The notes beneath the pieces were generated by a model. That model was not told the origin of the DNA and made no database searches. It saw only the letters and a list, made by a program, of their open reading frames with translations. The translations under genes were made by a program, and so were the position numbers. Of a DNA stretch of 64,000 bases, positions 27,857 through 35,316 are shown in pieces. The stretch's first letter is position 1; the number at the start of each line of letters is the position of its first letter. The stretch comes from Flavobacteriaceae bacterium PS02338 (GTDB lineage Bacteria > Bacteroidota > Bacteroidia > Sphingobacteriales > Sphingobacteriaceae), in contig JASCOD010000011.1 in NCBI GenBank assembly GCA_029959615.1, forward strand, positions 62,001-126,000. The letters are read 5' to 3'.

Positions 27857-28870
27857 ATGCCACTTTTAGAAAACCACTCTTTAAAACAGCTGAATACTTT
27901 CGGGATAGATGTAAATGCAAAATTATATGCAGATATCTTGTCAGAAAATGATTTAATAGCAGTTTTTTCCAACCCTGTGGTGAAAGAGAATAAGCTGTTG
28001 ATATTAGGTGGCGGGAGTAATATGCTGTTTACCAAAGATTACGATGGTTTGGTGCTTAAAATGAGTATCAAAGGGATTGATGTAGTAGAAGAGGGGGATG
28101 ATGTTTTGGTAAAAGCTGGTGGGGGCGAGGTTTGGGATGGCTTAGTGAAATACTGTGTAGCGAAAGGATATGCTGGAATTGAAAACTTGACGCTAATTCC
28201 TGGTACGGTTGGCGCATCGCCTATTCAAAACATCGGCGCTTATGGCGTAGAGGTGAAAGATGTATTTGAAAGCTGTACGGCCTTTGAGATTGCTACTGGA
28301 CAACTCAAGACTTTTACCAAGGCAGATTGTGAGTTCGCCTATCGCGAGAGTGTATTTAAAGGTAAGTTAAAAGAGCAGTTCATCGTTACCTCGGTTACTT
28401 ATAGGTTGTCTCGTACGGCTAACTTACAAACACATTACGGAGCTATCAATGCCGAATTAGAGAGAAGAGAGATTGCCGAACCTACCATTGCCGACGTTTC
28501 TGAAGTGGTAGCTGCTATTCGCGTAAGCAAGTTGCCAGATCCCAGTACTATTGGTAATGCAGGTAGCTTCTTCAAAAATCCAATAATTGATCAAATTATA
28601 TTCGATGATTTACTGTCGAGATTTCCAGATATACCGCATTATCCAGCTCCAGATGGAAGGGTAAAACTAGCTGCAGGTTGGTTAATTGAATTTTGTGGCT
28701 TTAAAGGTTTAATAGAAGGAAATACCGGGACTTGGAAAAATCAAGCTTTGGTTTTGGTTAACCATGGCGGTGCTACAGGACAGGAAGTGTACAGATTTTC
28801 GGAGAAAATAATCAATACTGTACAGCAAAAATTTGGAGTTCTTCTAGAAAGAGAAGTGAATATTCTTTAG
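27857..28870 (+). CDS. murB: UDP-N-acetylenolpyruvoylglucosamine reductase
   Basis: A 337-residue flavoenzyme that reduces the enolpyruvyl group to make UDP-N-acetylmuramate for peptidoglycan. It has the FAD-binding LGGGSNMLFTKDYDGLV, IPGTVGASPIQNIGAYGVEV, the Tyr-containing FAYRESVFK of type I MurB, the catalytic Ser in GNAGSFFKNP, and the C-terminal Glu region LEREVNIL. Length and the presence of the extra YR loop place it in type I (E. coli-like). The start ATG follows a -7-like TACATTTG at 27833-27840. It is transcribed divergently from the efflux operon. Confidence 0.96.
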   Translation: MPLLENHSLKQLNTFGIDVNAKLYADILSENDLIAVFSNPVVKENKLLILGGGSNMLFTKDYDGLVLKMSIKGIDVVEEGDDVLVKAGGGEVWDGLVKYCVAKGYAGIENLTLIPGTVGASPIQNIGAYGVEVKDVFESCTAFEIATGQLKTFTKADCEFAYRESVFKGKLKEQFIVTSVTYRLSRTANLQTHYGAINAELERREIAEPTIADVSEVVAAIRVSKLPDPSTIGNAGSFFKNPIIDQIIFDDLLSRFPDIPHYPAPDGRVKLAAGWLIEFCGFKGLIEGNTGTWKNQALVLVNHGGATGQEVYRFSEKIINTVQQKFGVLLEREVNIL

Positions 28871-28940
28871 TCCAGCGCTTTTTTAAAGCATATTTTTAAA
28901 GTTTTTAATTTTAGTCGATAGTTTTCGTCGTTTTTGGTAT

Positions 28941-28968
28941 CATAGTTGTAATGTCTTACACAACTATG
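28941..28968. promoter_or_regulatory. 9-bp inverted repeat upstream of the ECF sigma gene
   Basis: CATAGTTGT (28941-28949) and ACAACTATG (28960-28968) form a perfect inverted repeat with a 10-base spacer, 53 bases before the sigma factor start. It could be an operator or an RNA hairpin in the leader. Confidence 0.5.
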
Positions 28969-29021
28969 ACAGTTGCCACCCATCTAGCATCTGTTCTTTT
29001 TATTAACTAAAAACTAAGAAT

Positions 29022-29537
29022 ATGACACAGCTGCAATTTAACGAACAACTAAACGACTACTCTACCTCGTTAAAATCATTTGCCTTAAATTTTACTAAGG
29101 ACCTAGAAGATGCAAATGATTTGGTACAAGACACCATGCTTAAAGCGGTAACTTATTATAGTAAGTTTAAGGAAGGTACCAATTTGAAAGGATGGTTATT
29201 TACCATCATGCGTAATACTTTTATTAACAATTACAGGCGTTTGGTGAAAACAAATGCGTTAATTACACAAAGCGACGACATTACCTACGCTAACTTGCAT
29301 TACAGTGCTACTAACAATGGAGTAGAAAGCAAATTTGTATTGAAAGATATTAATAAGGCATTAGACTCTCTAGCACCTGAATATTATATCCCATTCATTA
29401 AGTATTTCGAAGGATTTAAATATCACGAAATTGCCGAAGAATTAAATATCCCAATTGGTACGGTGAAAACCAGAATTCACGTAGCAAGAGGACAGTTGAA
29501 AAAATATTTAAAAAATTACTCTGCCGACAGAGGTTAA
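29022..29537 (+). CDS. RNA polymerase sigma factor, ECF subfamily
   Basis: A 171-residue sigma-70 family protein of the ECF type. Region 2 (about residues 10-78) contains DANDLVQDTMLKAVTYYSKF and the WLFTIMRNTFINNYRR element that binds core polymerase and the -10 region. Region 4 (about 110-165) contains YFEGFKYHEIAEELNIPIGTVKTR, the -35-binding helix-turn-helix. No anti-sigma gene is adjacent. The high conservation of this short form in Sphingobacteria suggests a general rather than a nutrient-specific role, but the regulon cannot be inferred. An inverted repeat lies upstream and a strong terminator downstream. Confidence 0.93.
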   Translation: MTQLQFNEQLNDYSTSLKSFALNFTKDLEDANDLVQDTMLKAVTYYSKFKEGTNLKGWLFTIMRNTFINNYRRLVKTNALITQSDDITYANLHYSATNNGVESKFVLKDINKALDSLAPEYYIPFIKYFEGFKYHEIAEELNIPIGTVKTRIHVARGQLKKYLKNYSADRG

Positions 29538-29552
29538 TTTGAAAGAAATATT

Positions 29553-29582
29553 AGAGCCCCGAATTAATTCGGGGCTCTTTTG
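29553..29582 (+). terminator. Intrinsic terminator after the ECF sigma gene
   Basis: A 26-base perfect palindrome (29553-29578) with a GC-rich stem AGAGCCCCGAA is followed by TT and a T-rich stretch, 16 bases after the stop codon. Confidence 0.85.
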
Positions 29583-29661
29583 TTAAATAGTAATTTAATA
29601 ATCTAAAAGCTAAACAGCCAATCAATAAAAACCTACTTTTGTGGAATAATACCACAATATA

Positions 29662-30339
29662 ATGAAGCATACATTTCTTTTATTAACGTTAGGTCTTCTC
29701 TTATTACCATTGATTTTCCATGTCGATAAAAGGATATTTAAAGATGGAAATTTCAGAGCCGCTCTAGGTGCAAGTTTAATTTCTGCAATTGTATTTTCTG
29801 CAATGGTTATTGTGTTGCAGTTATTCCAAATACTCGATTTTAATATTGACAGCACCATTGGGATAGTTTTTAAAGAAATTCCCCTAGAACAATATTTACT
29901 TAATTTCAGCTTCAGCTTTACTGCTATAAGCCTGTATCAATACCTTAATGTCAAATTTCCTAATAACGATTTACAGAAATACAGTTTGGCACTAAGCAAT
30001 CTGCTATTGGGCTTATGTGTGGCATTTCTGTTTTTTGGTTATCCTAAATGGTACACATTGTTGACTTTTGCTACACTTTTAATTTTACTGTTTTTAATTG
30101 AATATGTAGGGAAATTGAGATTCATGTACAGGGCCTATAGAGCTTTTGTAGTATTGCTGATCCCTTTTTATTTGGTATATGGAGTTTTGTTTTGGAATGA
30201 AACTTTGCTGGTGGCTAAAAATCAGCTTACGGGAATGTACTTGGCTAAAATTCCTGTAGAAAATCATTTTATTGCTTTATCTGCGCTATTGTTGAGCGTT
30301 TATATGTTCGAGTTTTTTAAAAGTAAAAGAACTGTATAG
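29662..30339 (+). CDS. Lycopene cyclase domain-containing membrane protein (CrtY-c/d type)
   Basis: A 225-residue protein with about seven hydrophobic helices. It appears to contain two copies of the carotenoid cyclase repeat, marked by IPLEQYLLNFSFSF (about residues 73-86) and IPVENHFIAL (about 193-202), which match the PxE(E/D) active-site motif of heterodimeric bacterial lycopene cyclases. The second acidic residue is replaced by Gln and Asn, so activity may be altered. The C-terminal FFKSKR tail is cytoplasmic in type. Its stop codon overlaps the GTG start of the cytochrome b5-like gene, suggesting translational coupling. No other carotenoid gene is in the window. The family call rests on motif memory, not on a search. 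Confidence 0.68.
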   Translation: MKHTFLLLTLGLLLLPLIFHVDKRIFKDGNFRAALGASLISAIVFSAMVIVLQLFQILDFNIDSTIGIVFKEIPLEQYLLNFSFSFTAISLYQYLNVKFPNNDLQKYSLALSNLLLGLCVAFLFFGYPKWYTLLTFATLLILLFLIEYVGKLRFMYRAYRAFVVLLIPFYLVYGVLFWNETLLVAKNQLTGMYLAKIPVENHFIALSALLLSVYMFEFFKSKRTV

Positions 30340-30581
30340 TGGAATTGCAAACCTATACTAAGCAACAGCTAGCCTTACGCAATGGCCAAGATAAACCTCA
30401 AATCTGGGTAGCCTACAAGGGAACTATCTATGATGTTACCGAAAGTAGATTATGGAAGAATGGCAAGCATTATGAACATTGGGCAGGACAGGATCTTACT
30501 GAAGAATTAGCTGATGCACCACATACGGAAACGGTATTTGAGAAGTTGGAAAAGGTAGGGGTTTTGAGAGTCGAAAGTTAA
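30339..30581 (+). CDS. Small cytochrome b5-like heme-binding protein
   Basis: An 80-residue protein with the short cytochrome b5-like fold found as a stand-alone domain in bacteria. YKGTIYDVTESRLWKNG gives the opening strands; the two probable heme-ligating His residues are in HYEHWAGQDLT and DAPHTETVF. It starts with GTG at 30339, sharing one base with the TAG stop of the upstream lycopene cyclase-domain gene. The next in-frame start would delete the first strand. It may donate electrons to, or bind a lipid for, a membrane enzyme; a functional link to the upstream gene is inferred from the overlap only. Confidence 0.82.
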   Translation: MELQTYTKQQLALRNGQDKPQIWVAYKGTIYDVTESRLWKNGKHYEHWAGQDLTEELADAPHTETVFEKLEKVGVLRVES

Positions 30582-30646
30582 AAGTGTAAAGTTGAAAATG
30601 GGGTAAAGCCGTTTCTAGACCCTTTGACTTTCAACTTTACACTTTT
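30580..30646. terminator. Long inverted repeat, bidirectional terminator candidate
   Basis: A perfect 18-bp inverted repeat (arms 30580-30597 and 30629-30646, AAAAGTGTAAAGTTGAAA) encloses 31 bases. It lies between the convergent cytochrome b5-like and PfkB genes and overlaps the last bases of the former. Both ends are A/T-rich. Confidence 0.65.
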
Positions 30647-30652
30647 GATTTC

Positions 30653-31573
30653 TTATTGCTTGATTTCGAAGCTGCTTAGGCTCACAAACTGTTGCAAACG
30701 GTTATTGATTTCTTCTTGGCTAAGTTCCAACAATCTTTCTGTACCGAATTTCTCTACACAGAAAGAGGCTAGGGCAGAACCATAGATCAATGCATTTTTC
30801 ATGTTATTGAAGTTGATGGTTCCTACCTTTGCTAGGTAGCCAATGAAACCTCCAGCAAAAGTATCGCCAGCGCCGGTTGGATCAAAAACATCAGCTAAAG
30901 GCAATGCAGGAGCTGAGAAAATTTTGTCTTCGTGGAATAACAAAGCGCCATGCTCTCCTTTTTTGATGATCAGGTATTTTGGGCCCATGGTTAAGATCTT
31001 ATTGGCTGCTTTCACTAGAGAGTATTCTCCAGACAATTGGCGAGCTTCAGAATCGTTGATGGTTAAAACGTCTACCATTTTGATGGTCTCTAATAGGTCA
31101 TCCATCATGATGTCCATCCAAAAGTTCATGGTATCTAATACGATTAACTTAGGGCGTTTTTTCAGCCTTTTGATTACTGTCTGTTGTATTTGAGGGGTAA
31201 GGTTGCCCAACATTAAATATTCGCAATCTTGGTAGCTTTCAGGGATAATTGGGTCGAAATTTTCCAATACGTTTAATTCCGTAATTAAGGTATCACGACT
31301 ATTCATGTCGTTATGGTATTTTCCGCTCCAAAAGAAAGATTTTTCACCTTCTTTAATCTGTAGTCCTTCGGTATCTATACCATGCTTATTTAGTGTCTCA
31401 ATATCTTCTTTTTTGAAGTCATCGCCAACAACGGCAACAATTTTTGATTGATTATAGAAGTAAGAAGCGGCTAAACTAGCGAAAGTTGCGGCGCCGCCAA
31501 CAATTTTATCTGTCTTTCCGAAGGGAGTTTCAATGGCGTCAAAGGCCACAGTACCTATGATTATCAGGCTCAT
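30653..31573 (-). CDS. PfkB family carbohydrate/nucleoside kinase
   Basis: A 306-residue ribokinase-fold enzyme. The N-terminal substrate motif is KIVGGAATFASLAASYF (about residues 23-39). The ATP-site and anion-hole motif is DPTGAGDTFAGG with catalytic base Asp237. The small beta-lid segment is short, as in adenosine/ribokinase-like members of Bacteroidota. It phosphorylates a sugar or nucleoside; the exact substrate is not clear. The gene is monocistronic, converging on the cytochrome b5-like gene, with the tRNA-Asn cluster upstream. Confidence 0.9.
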   Translation of the reverse strand: MSLIIIGTVAFDAIETPFGKTDKIVGGAATFASLAASYFYNQSKIVAVVGDDFKKEDIETLNKHGIDTEGLQIKEGEKSFFWSGKYHNDMNSRDTLITELNVLENFDPIIPESYQDCEYLMLGNLTPQIQQTVIKRLKKRPKLIVLDTMNFWMDIMMDDLLETIKMVDVLTINDSEARQLSGEYSLVKAANKILTMGPKYLIIKKGEHGALLFHEDKIFSAPALPLADVFDPTGAGDTFAGGFIGYLAKVGTINFNNMKNALIYGSALASFCVEKFGTERLLELSQEEINNRLQQFVSLSSFEIKQ

Positions 31574-31717
31574 ACGTTATTGATTGTGATTTTTATCTTT
31601 TTTTTCGCTACAAATATTGCATAAATAATTTAAAAGCCCTAATATTGCATTCCCAAAACGAACAAGGGTGTTCAAAATCATAAAGAGCATCTTTAAGCGT
31701 TAAAGGATTACCAGCAT

Positions 31718-31791
31718 TCCTTCTTAGCTCAGCTGGTTAGAGCATCTGACTGTTAATCAGAGGGTCGCTGGTTCGAGCCCAGCAGAGGGAG
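31718..31791 (+). tRNA. tRNA-Asn (GTT), copy 1
   Basis: A 74-nt cloverleaf: acceptor TCCTTCT pairs with AGAGGGA, D-arm AGCTCAGCTGGTTAGAGC, anticodon stem TCTGA/TCAGA with loop CTGTTAA (anticodon GTT), and a T-arm with GGTTCGAGCCC. CCA is not encoded. A short AAAGCC/GGCTTT hairpin with a T run (31794-31819) follows as terminator. Confidence 0.95.
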
Positions 31792-31857
31792 CAAAAGCCT
31801 TACATTAGTAGGGCTTTTTATTTGAAAATTTGATATACCAGATCCTTTCGAGGAAAT

Positions 31858-31910
31858 TCCTTCTTAGCTCAGCTGGTTAGCGTCCCGATACTCGGGATTA
31901 ATCAGAGGGG
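31858..31910 (+). pseudogene. Broken tRNA-Asn copy with internal replacement
   Basis: The first 23 bases equal the tRNA-Asn 5' half up to GGTTAG. The next 18 bases (starting CGTCCCGATACTCGGGAT) are foreign and form a small CCCGA/TCGGG hairpin. The tRNA text then resumes with TAATCAGAGGG and stops. The anticodon, T-arm and acceptor 3' strand are lost, so it cannot make a tRNA. Confidence 0.85.
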
Positions 31911-31934
31911 AAAAGAAAGATATAAAAGAAGCAC

Positions 31935-32008
31935 TCCTTCTTAGCTCAGCTGGTTAGAGCATCTGACTGTTAATCAGAGGGTCGCTGGTTCGAGCCCAGC
32001 AGAGGGAG
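31935..32008 (+). tRNA. tRNA-Asn (GTT), copy 2, integration target
   Basis: Identical in sequence to copy 1 over 74 nt, anticodon GTT, no encoded CCA. Its last 38 bases recur at 35042, marking it as the attachment site of the recombinase-pair unit that follows. Confidence 0.95.
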
Positions 32009-32036
32009 CAAAGATTTTCAAGCCTGAAAATCACAT

Positions 32037-32073
32037 AAAAACCCCATTTCTAGCTAATAGGATGGGGTTTTTT
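32037..32073 (+). terminator. Terminator downstream of tRNA-Asn copy 2
   Basis: AACCCCAT / ATGGGGTT stem (32040-32047 with 32062-32069) with flanking A and T runs. A clear relative lies at 35108-35144 after the second attachment repeat, so the element seems to carry the terminator next to its attachment site. Confidence 0.75.
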
Positions 32074-32248
32074 ATTTCCATAATAGGAAGTTTCCTACCT
32101 CCATTTTGTCTTTTCAATAGCCAAATCATGTTAAGTTTTACAGGAAAAACTGTCGAATTTAACGTATGACTTTTACAAATATTTAACAAAGAAAATCCCG
32201 CGATTTAGGACTTCCGGTATCCGTAAACGCAATTTTTTTCAAGTTAAA

Positions 32249-33520
32249 ATGGCAACAGTTGATGCAAAAATCTACGTTCACCATTACAAAAATGATGGTA
32301 CGTGCAATGTAAAGATCAGAATTTACCACAAAAACCAGCAGAGGTTCATCGAAACGACACACTTTCTCTGCGACAAACAGTTAAAAAGGCATCCCGAAAA
32401 CAAGCGGGAGTTCTTAATCAAAGATCAGTTTGTTAAAACACTGGTCAATTCCGAATTGGATAGCTATAGATTGGCCATTAGCAACCTTGGTCCAAAGCTT
32501 CATCTCTTTAGTGCTGATGAACTCAAAAAGTATCTGACTAAGACTGATGAAAGGATTGATTTTATAGCTTTCTGCAGTGAGTATATAGCTTATCTGGAAG
32601 AAAATGGTAGAGGTAAGAGTGCTGCCAATTACCGAACGGTAAAGAACAGTCTTGTAGATTTTTTTGGTAAGGAAAAGGTATTCATCGAGGAAATCAACCA
32701 CGATATGCTTGGTGATTGGGAGCGTCATCTTAGGTCAAAAAGGGTAATAACCAGATTGAACCAGTTTCAAAAGTCAATCTCAACTTTTCAGCATCCCTTA
32801 AAAGATGCCAGTGTGCATAATTATATGCGGGATTTAAGAGGGCTTTTCAACCATGCCCGGAAAAAATACAATAGAAAGAGTTTGGGATTATTAAGGATTG
32901 AGCACTATCCTTTTGATGAGTATAAAATCGTTGAAGCACCCCTGACCCGTAAACGTAACACCGACATAGAGACATTAAAGCTAATCCGGGATAGCAGCCC
33001 CTTACCAGGAAGCAGAGCTGAATTGGCCAGAGATTTATTCATGCTGTCTTTTTATATGTGCGGTATCAATGCTGTAGATGCTTTTAAAACAGACAAGTCC
33101 AATATTGTCGGAGGAAGATTGGAATACAACCGTTCAAAAACCAAAGACAAAAGAAAGGACAACGCTTTCATCAGTATAAAGATCGTACCCCAGGCAAAAC
33201 CTCTTATAAGTAAATATGTAGGATTCCTTTGCCAACGATATAGCAATATTGGGAGTTTGAATAAAGCCTTAAGTGCAGGGATGAGAGAGCTATGTAAACA
33301 GTTAAATGTCAATGGGATTACTTATTATTGGGCCCGACATACGGTGGGTAATTTAGCACGCAATAAATGCAGAATGAGCAAGGACGATGTGGCGCTGGCA
33401 TTGAACCATGTGGATCGCGAGAGAAGAATTACGGACATCTATGTTGACAAAGATTGGAGCATTATTGATGAACTACAGGAAAAGGTAATCCAACTTTTGA
33501 TCGGAGAAAAAGAAGATTAA
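32249..33520 (+). CDS. Tyrosine recombinase A1
   Basis: A 423-residue site-specific integrase with three parts: an arm-type DNA-binding N-terminus (VKIRIYHKNQQRFIETTHFL, about 14-33), a core-binding helical domain (about 105-205) and the catalytic domain (about 225-420). Catalytic-box residues visible: Lys in NRSKTKDKR, YWAR in place of HxxR, His in LNHVD, and nucleophile Tyr in TDIYVDKDW. Where most family members have Arg I (YxRGM) this protein has MCGIN. It is about 80 percent similar by eye to recombinase B1 at 35317 but only moderately to A2. It is preceded by a leader (from about 32190) that is shared with B1 and starts 241 bp after the tRNA. Confidence 0.93.
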   Translation: MATVDAKIYVHHYKNDGTCNVKIRIYHKNQQRFIETTHFLCDKQLKRHPENKREFLIKDQFVKTLVNSELDSYRLAISNLGPKLHLFSADELKKYLTKTDERIDFIAFCSEYIAYLEENGRGKSAANYRTVKNSLVDFFGKEKVFIEEINHDMLGDWERHLRSKRVITRLNQFQKSISTFQHPLKDASVHNYMRDLRGLFNHARKKYNRKSLGLLRIEHYPFDEYKIVEAPLTRKRNTDIETLKLIRDSSPLPGSRAELARDLFMLSFYMCGINAVDAFKTDKSNIVGGRLEYNRSKTKDKRKDNAFISIKIVPQAKPLISKYVGFLCQRYSNIGSLNKALSAGMRELCKQLNVNGITYYWARHTVGNLARNKCRMSKDDVALALNHVDRERRITDIYVDKDWSIIDELQEKVIQLLIGEKED

Positions 33521-33630
33521 CGAAAAATAATAAATAAAAATGATTGGATTAATTATTCCATGCGAAGTAAGCACACCATTCATATGAATAACCAATTATT
33601 ATAATCAACCTGCTGTGTGCGCTATAAACT

Positions 33631-34926
33631 ATGGCAACAATAAGTGCAAAAATCTACAAGCATCACAAAAAAGCTGATGGAACCTACAATGTAAAAGTCT
33701 GTATCTTCCATAAGGGCCAAAGAAGGTACATTAACACTAATCACTATTTGGTTGGCAAACAGTTAACATCAAGATTTAAGATAAAGGATAGGTTTATTGC
33801 CGACCTGGTTGAAAGACAGCTAATCGATTACCGAAGAACAGTTAGCGAGCTTGGTAACAAGCTTAGTTCATTTAGCGCTGAAGCATTGCGGGATTATATT
33901 AGGGATAAAGATGCAGATATTGATTTTATTGCATTTTGCGATGAGCATATTCAAAAAACAAAATTGGAAGGTCGAGAAGGTACTGCGCATAATCATAGTA
34001 GAATTAAAAACAGCCTTATAGACTACTTTGGACGGCAAACTGTTTCTATAACAGAGATTAACTCGACCATGTTATATTCTTATGAGTGCTACCTGAAGTC
34101 AGAAAGAAAAATGGAAAGGATAAACCAATTAGGGAAAATAGTTGTAATCAACCGGCCAGCTATGAGTGAAATTGGTCTGCACAATCATATGAGAGATCTA
34201 CGGACATTGTTCAATGAAGCCAGAGATTTTTATAATAATGAAGATTTGGAATTTCATCGAATTAAACATTACCCTTTTAAAAAATATAAACTCGGCCGGG
34301 TTCCTTTAACAAAGAAACGAAACAATTCAATTGAGGAGATCTTGCGAATTAGAGATTGCATAACAGAACCTGGAAGTCGGGCAGAACTTGCAAAAGAGCT
34401 TTTTATACTTTCTTTTCTTACCTGTGGAATGAATGCGGTTGATCTTTATAATTGCACAAAGGATAATATTATAGATGGTCGTATAAATTACAATAGAACA
34501 AAAACTAAAAGAAAAAGAAGGGATGACGCTTTTATCAGCATAAGAATAGTAGACGAAGCCATGCCTTTGTTAATAAAATATATTGGCAAACTTCAAGAAC
34601 GTTATGCTACCTATGGAACACTTGATTCTGCCCTAAGCAAAGGAATGAGAGAAATCTGTAAAAGGACCGGACTGGATGGGGTAACTTTTTATTGGGCACG
34701 TTATACCTTTGCAAATCTTGCTAGGAATTCCTGCAGGATGAGCAAGGATGATGTTTTATTGGCAATGAACCATGTTGATATGGCAAGCCGTATGGTAGAT
34801 ATTTATATTGAGAGAGATTGGAAGATAGTTGATGAAGTACAGTTAAAAGTTCTTCAATTATATAGGCAGGCAGATACTCAGTTGATAACAAATGATGAGC
34901 TTCAATATGAAGAATATTATTATTAA
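33631..34926 (+). CDS. Tyrosine recombinase A2
   Basis: A 431-residue integrase with the same three-part plan as A1. Visible active-site elements are Lys in NRTKTKRKR, YWARYTFAN (the usual His after Arg is Tyr), His in MNHVDMAS and Tyr in VDIYIERDW. The Arg I position reads TCGMN, again without Arg. The gene is 110 bp downstream of A1 and followed by the attachment repeat at 35042. A paired action with A1, for example as a heteromeric complex, is inferred from the arrangement being repeated in the next unit. Confidence 0.92.
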   Translation: MATISAKIYKHHKKADGTYNVKVCIFHKGQRRYINTNHYLVGKQLTSRFKIKDRFIADLVERQLIDYRRTVSELGNKLSSFSAEALRDYIRDKDADIDFIAFCDEHIQKTKLEGREGTAHNHSRIKNSLIDYFGRQTVSITEINSTMLYSYECYLKSERKMERINQLGKIVVINRPAMSEIGLHNHMRDLRTLFNEARDFYNNEDLEFHRIKHYPFKKYKLGRVPLTKKRNNSIEEILRIRDCITEPGSRAELAKELFILSFLTCGMNAVDLYNCTKDNIIDGRINYNRTKTKRKRRDDAFISIRIVDEAMPLLIKYIGKLQERYATYGTLDSALSKGMREICKRTGLDGVTFYWARYTFANLARNSCRMSKDDVLLAMNHVDMASRMVDIYIERDWKIVDEVQLKVLQLYRQADTQLITNDELQYEEYYY

Positions 34927-35041
34927 AACTGTAACAAATACGTAACTGGGTGATATTTTTAGGTCTTCAAAAAAATCCATAAAATATGCCTTTTTGTATA
35001 GGAAATACGCATTTTTTAGTATATTTAGAGTAGAAGACTCA

Positions 35042-35080
35042 TAATCAGAGGGTCGCTGGTTCGAGCCCAGCAGAGGGAGC
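35042..35080 (+). repeat. Attachment-site repeat: 3' part of tRNA-Asn
   Basis: A 39-bp exact copy of the tRNA-Asn 3' region, from the anticodon-loop TAA through the T-arm and acceptor strand to GGGAGC. Just left of it, GAAGACTCA resembles the tRNA text TCTGACTGT, so homology may fade rather than stop. It marks the boundary of unit A and the start of the next unit. Confidence 0.88.
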
Positions 35081-35107
35081 GCTGGTCTGCATGTCTGCAG
35101 ACATTAT

Positions 35108-35144
35108 AAAAACCCCATTTCTATGCAATAGAGTGGGGTTTTTG
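35108..35144 (+). terminator. Terminator after the attachment repeat
   Basis: AACCCCA / TGGGGTT stem (35111-35117 with 35134-35140) with A and T runs, related in sequence to the hairpin at 32037-32073. Confidence 0.7.
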
Positions 35145-35316
35145 CATTCTAAAAATTAGGTTGACCTAATCTGCATCCCACTTTTTATCATCCAATCAAC
35201 GTCGAGTTTTACAGTAAAAACTGTCGAACTTAACATCAATCCGTTACGAATATTTGACAAAGAAATCCCGCGATTTAGGACTTCCGGTATCCGTAAACGT
35301 ATTTTTTTAAGTTCAA

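Larger units (their letters stand above)
31971..35080. mobile_element. Unit A: minimal tRNA-Asn-integrated element with two tyrosine recombinases
   Basis: Bounded by a 39-bp direct repeat of the tRNA-Asn 3' end (31971-32009 and 35042-35080, starting TAATCAGAGGG). Between the repeats lie a terminator hairpin, a leader and only two genes, both tyrosine recombinases, in the same orientation. At about 3.1 kb it is either a minimal self-contained element or a deletion remnant of a larger island. The leaders of its first recombinase and of the first recombinase of the next unit are nearly the same, so the two units are related. Confidence 0.75.
34927..35316. other. Junction between the two recombinase units
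   Basis: No gene is seen. It holds the attachment repeat (35042-35080), a terminator like that after tRNA-Asn copy 2, and a leader with blocks shared with 32140-32248 (for example GTTTTACAG, AAAAACTGTCGAA and CCCGCGATTTAGGACTTCC). Confidence 0.7.
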
